From NCBI RefSeq assembly GCF_000372725.1, contig NW_005199770.1:90788-154787 (forward strand): 64,000 nucleotides of DNA. Direction: 5' to 3'. Made by a program: the position numbers and the translations under genes. The notes below the pieces were generated by a model. It saw nothing but the letters and a program-made list of their open reading frames with translations. It had not been told where the DNA came from and did no database searches. Of the stretch, positions 62,324 to 64,000 are shown one piece after another (positions within the stretch are counted from its first letter, which is position 1; the number at the start of each line of letters is the position of its first letter). The DNA is from Emiliania huxleyi CCMP1516 (lineage: Eukaryota > Haptophyta > Isochrysidales > Noelaerhabdaceae).

Positions 62324-63225
62324 CGATCGTGCCCACCGCCGGGAAGTCGTTGGCCCCAATCCTGACGGACTCGCCGCACGCAAGGAGGACCTTCGTGATT
62401 TCGGTTCTGCCGAAGACGTCCTGCAGCGCGGGCGGTGCGTGGCGGCTGGCGTGGGGTGTCGGAAGAAAGCGGGAGGGGAGGAGGGGGGGGGCGCACATTG
62501 CCCAAATCGAGTGTTGTTGCGTTGGTCAGGTCGAGGGTGCCGGTGAGCTTCGTGCAGCCGTAGAAGGCCCAGTTTCTAATCTCGAGGCTCGGCCCGAAGG
62601 TGACGGAGGTGATGTCGGTGTTATAGCGGAAGGCTTGCTGCAGCGATAGGGCGGGGGGCGTGGCGGCTCGCGTTTGGGCGTCGGGAGAAAGCGGGAGGGC
62701 AGGGGGCGGAGCGCGCACAGTGGCGATGGTGACGCGGTTGGTTGCGACACTCAGGTCGAGGTTGCCGGCAAGCGTCGAACCGTCGAAGGCGTTCGCGCCG
62801 ATGTTCTCGAGGCTCGACCCGAACGTGACGGACTTGACACCGATGTACTTTCCATCCAGCCCATGGGTCCCCACATAGCGACCTCTGTTGAAACCATTGC
62901 ACTCTTGAAAGGCCCCCTGCGAAGCAAGGGAGTGCGGGTCCCGGCGTGGAGCGCGCCGGACGAGCGTGGGGGGTAGCGAGTGCTGCTTTTGAGCTGGATG
63001 GGCGGGCGCACCGGGGGAATGGAGGTCTCGGACGAGCAGTCGAGGTGTCCACTCTCGTCGATACCGCCGTTGCAGATATTTAACTCGCAAGGTGTTTGGG
63101 CGAACACGCCTGCGGCACACGCAGAGGCGGTGATCCACGCGGCTGCTGGAGGTGGGCTCATCTGGAGGTGGGCAAGGTTACGCACGGCGTGCGCAGCTGA
63201 CGAGCAGCAGGAGGAAGCGCTTCAT
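62073..63225 (-). CDS. Secreted BspA-type LRR (LRR_5) protein with duplicated exon-intron units
   Basis: Minus strand. The likely start is the ATG at 63225 (MKRFLLLLVSC signal peptide), spliced to sequence reading AAWITASACAAGVFAQTPCE. An alternative start is the ATG at 63161. LRR exons: about 62916-62719 (GAFQECNGFNRG, VKSVTFGSSLENIGANAFDG), 62637-62497 (AFRYNTDITSVTFGPSLEIR, NWAFYGCTKLTGTLDLTNAT) and 62420 onward (VFGRTEITKVLLACGESVRI, GANDFPAVGTIVKTCPP). The last is followed by a Pro/Ser-rich tail. The introns at 62638-62718 (81 nt) and 62421-62496 (76 nt) are similar in sequence. LRR_5 repeats occur in secreted adhesion-type proteins of bacteria and protists. The 3' end overlaps the ankyrin gene on the other strand by ~80-250 bp, so the C-terminus is uncertain. 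Confidence 0.6.
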
Positions 63226-64000
63226 GAGTGTCCCTCTCGGTACAACCGAGATTCAGAAGCGGCCTGCCGTAGGGGTGGCTGACTGGTGCTCGAGGAGTGC
63301 TGGATTCGACCTTTTTGCGGGGTAAGGTATGGTATATTCAGGGCCAAAAGGGTGGGGGGGTATGTCCGCTGCCATTCTCGAAAACTTCGCAGTGGCGCAT
63401 CGCACCGCCGCCCGGCCGCACCGCACTCTCCCGCCCGCCCGCAGGCACCGCCCTCGCCTCTCCGTCTCCGCGCCGCGCCAAGCGGCAGCGAGTGAACCTC
63501 GCCGCACACTCCCCCATATCTCCCCCATATCTCCCCATATCTCGAGTGAGCCTCGCCGCCGCCTCCGCCGGAGGAAGTGTCCGCGAGACTTCTCCGACCC
63601 TTCCCTGACCCTTCCTGCAGGTCTCGAGCGCCGCCTCGGCGACGGAAGGAAGCTCACGGCACCGCGCAGCGGACGCGTGAGGTACCATCGTCGCTGGAAA
63701 CGACGCTCGCGGCACCGCATAGCGGACGCGCGAGGCACCATCGGTTTCCATACACAAGCGGAAGCTCGCGGCACCGCATAGCGGACGCGCGAGGTACCGT
63801 CATCAACAGCGGCGCGGCGAGACAACTCGGCGCGTCTCTCAGGGGTGAGCTCTTATCACCATCGCCCATCGGCATCTGTCCGTAGTCATCTGCGTTTGCA
63901 TCATGGCTGATTGGCGAGCGTCACGACATAATCGCCATCATCCTCATGCCCAACTTGCGCGTAGGGAGGAGGAGGCTGCGCTGCGCAAGCACGGGCGGGA
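63226..64000. other. Right-end region without a clear gene
   Basis: No recognisable product. 63505-63543 has about four 10-12-bp units of CCCCATATCT. The minisatellite at 63650-63810 is listed separately. 63903-64000 (ATGGCTGATTGGCGAGCGTC, then HNRHHHPHAQLARREEEAAL in that frame) is open to the right edge and may begin a gene. Confidence 0.35.
63650..63810. repeat. ~54-bp minisatellite, three copies
   Basis: Three copies of a unit centred on GCGGCACCGCATAGCGGACG followed by CGCGAGGTACC(A/G)TC, starting near 63655, 63709 and 63763, with variable spacer sequence. Confidence 0.88.

Overview
This window looks like nuclear DNA from a GC-rich eukaryotic alga with a secondary plastid. A haptophyte is my best guess; a pelagophyte or other stramenopile cannot be excluded. 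Four things support this. Genes are broken by short spliceosomal introns (about 64 to 400 nt), and several of these have a GC-AG rather than GT-AG boundary. The carotenoid-isomerase-like protein begins with a signal-peptide-like segment followed by a phenylalanine-led transit-peptide-like stretch. RING, TPR, LRR, ankyrin, SAM and J-domain genes are typical of eukaryotes. Microsatellites, minisatellites and a 100-N scaffold gap (16778-16877) are present. Several conserved genes carry single-base frame breaks, which may be residual assembly errors or real pseudogenes.

Layout. 1-1.7 kb: end of a RING-finger gene. 2-4.6 kb: minisatellites, a tyrosine-recombinase fragment resembling protelomerases, a frame-broken J-domain gene and a ~70-bp satellite. 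4.64-10.30 kb: a 5.66-kb inserted element with ~205-bp terminal inverted repeats (140 bp of each identical by eye) and an apparent 10-bp target duplication. It carries a 970-residue orphan ORF and a ketosynthase fragment. 10.4-13.2 kb: mostly non-coding, with a strong hairpin. 13.2-14.7 kb: a secreted SGNH hydrolase (minus). 14.8-17.7 kb: polypurine repeats and the gap. 17.7-19.9 kb: a TPR-type protein (minus). 20.8-23.4 kb: a six-exon carotenoid-isomerase-family oxidoreductase.

24.2-52.4 kb is the most striking part, apparently a metal-acquisition island. It starts with a membrane-anchored FepB/FhuD-type siderophore-binding protein resembling diatom FBP1. Next comes a RING gene, then a secreted family-5 solute-binding protein in which one complete binding domain appears to sit inside another. 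Last is a 21-kb reading frame of about 7,000 codons, built from near-identical modules of the algal iron-assimilation FEA1/H43 domain alternating with a cysteine-rich module of unknown function. That frame ends in a dockerin-like EF-hand pair.

52.4-64 kb: minisatellites, a SAM-domain gene (minus), and a helicase-like gene with a 610-bp tandem duplication and two 10-nt frame-shifting palindromic inserts. After these come an SDS22-type LRR gene, a (GT)n microsatellite, a tyrosine-recombinase C-terminal fragment, an ankyrin gene, a BspA-type LRR gene with duplicated exon-intron units, and terminal minisatellites.

Functionally, the 24-52 kb genes could act together at the cell surface: a siderophore-binding receptor, a secreted nickel/peptide-type binding protein and a very large secreted metal-binding array. 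That is inference from family knowledge and adjacency. All splice models were drawn by hand.
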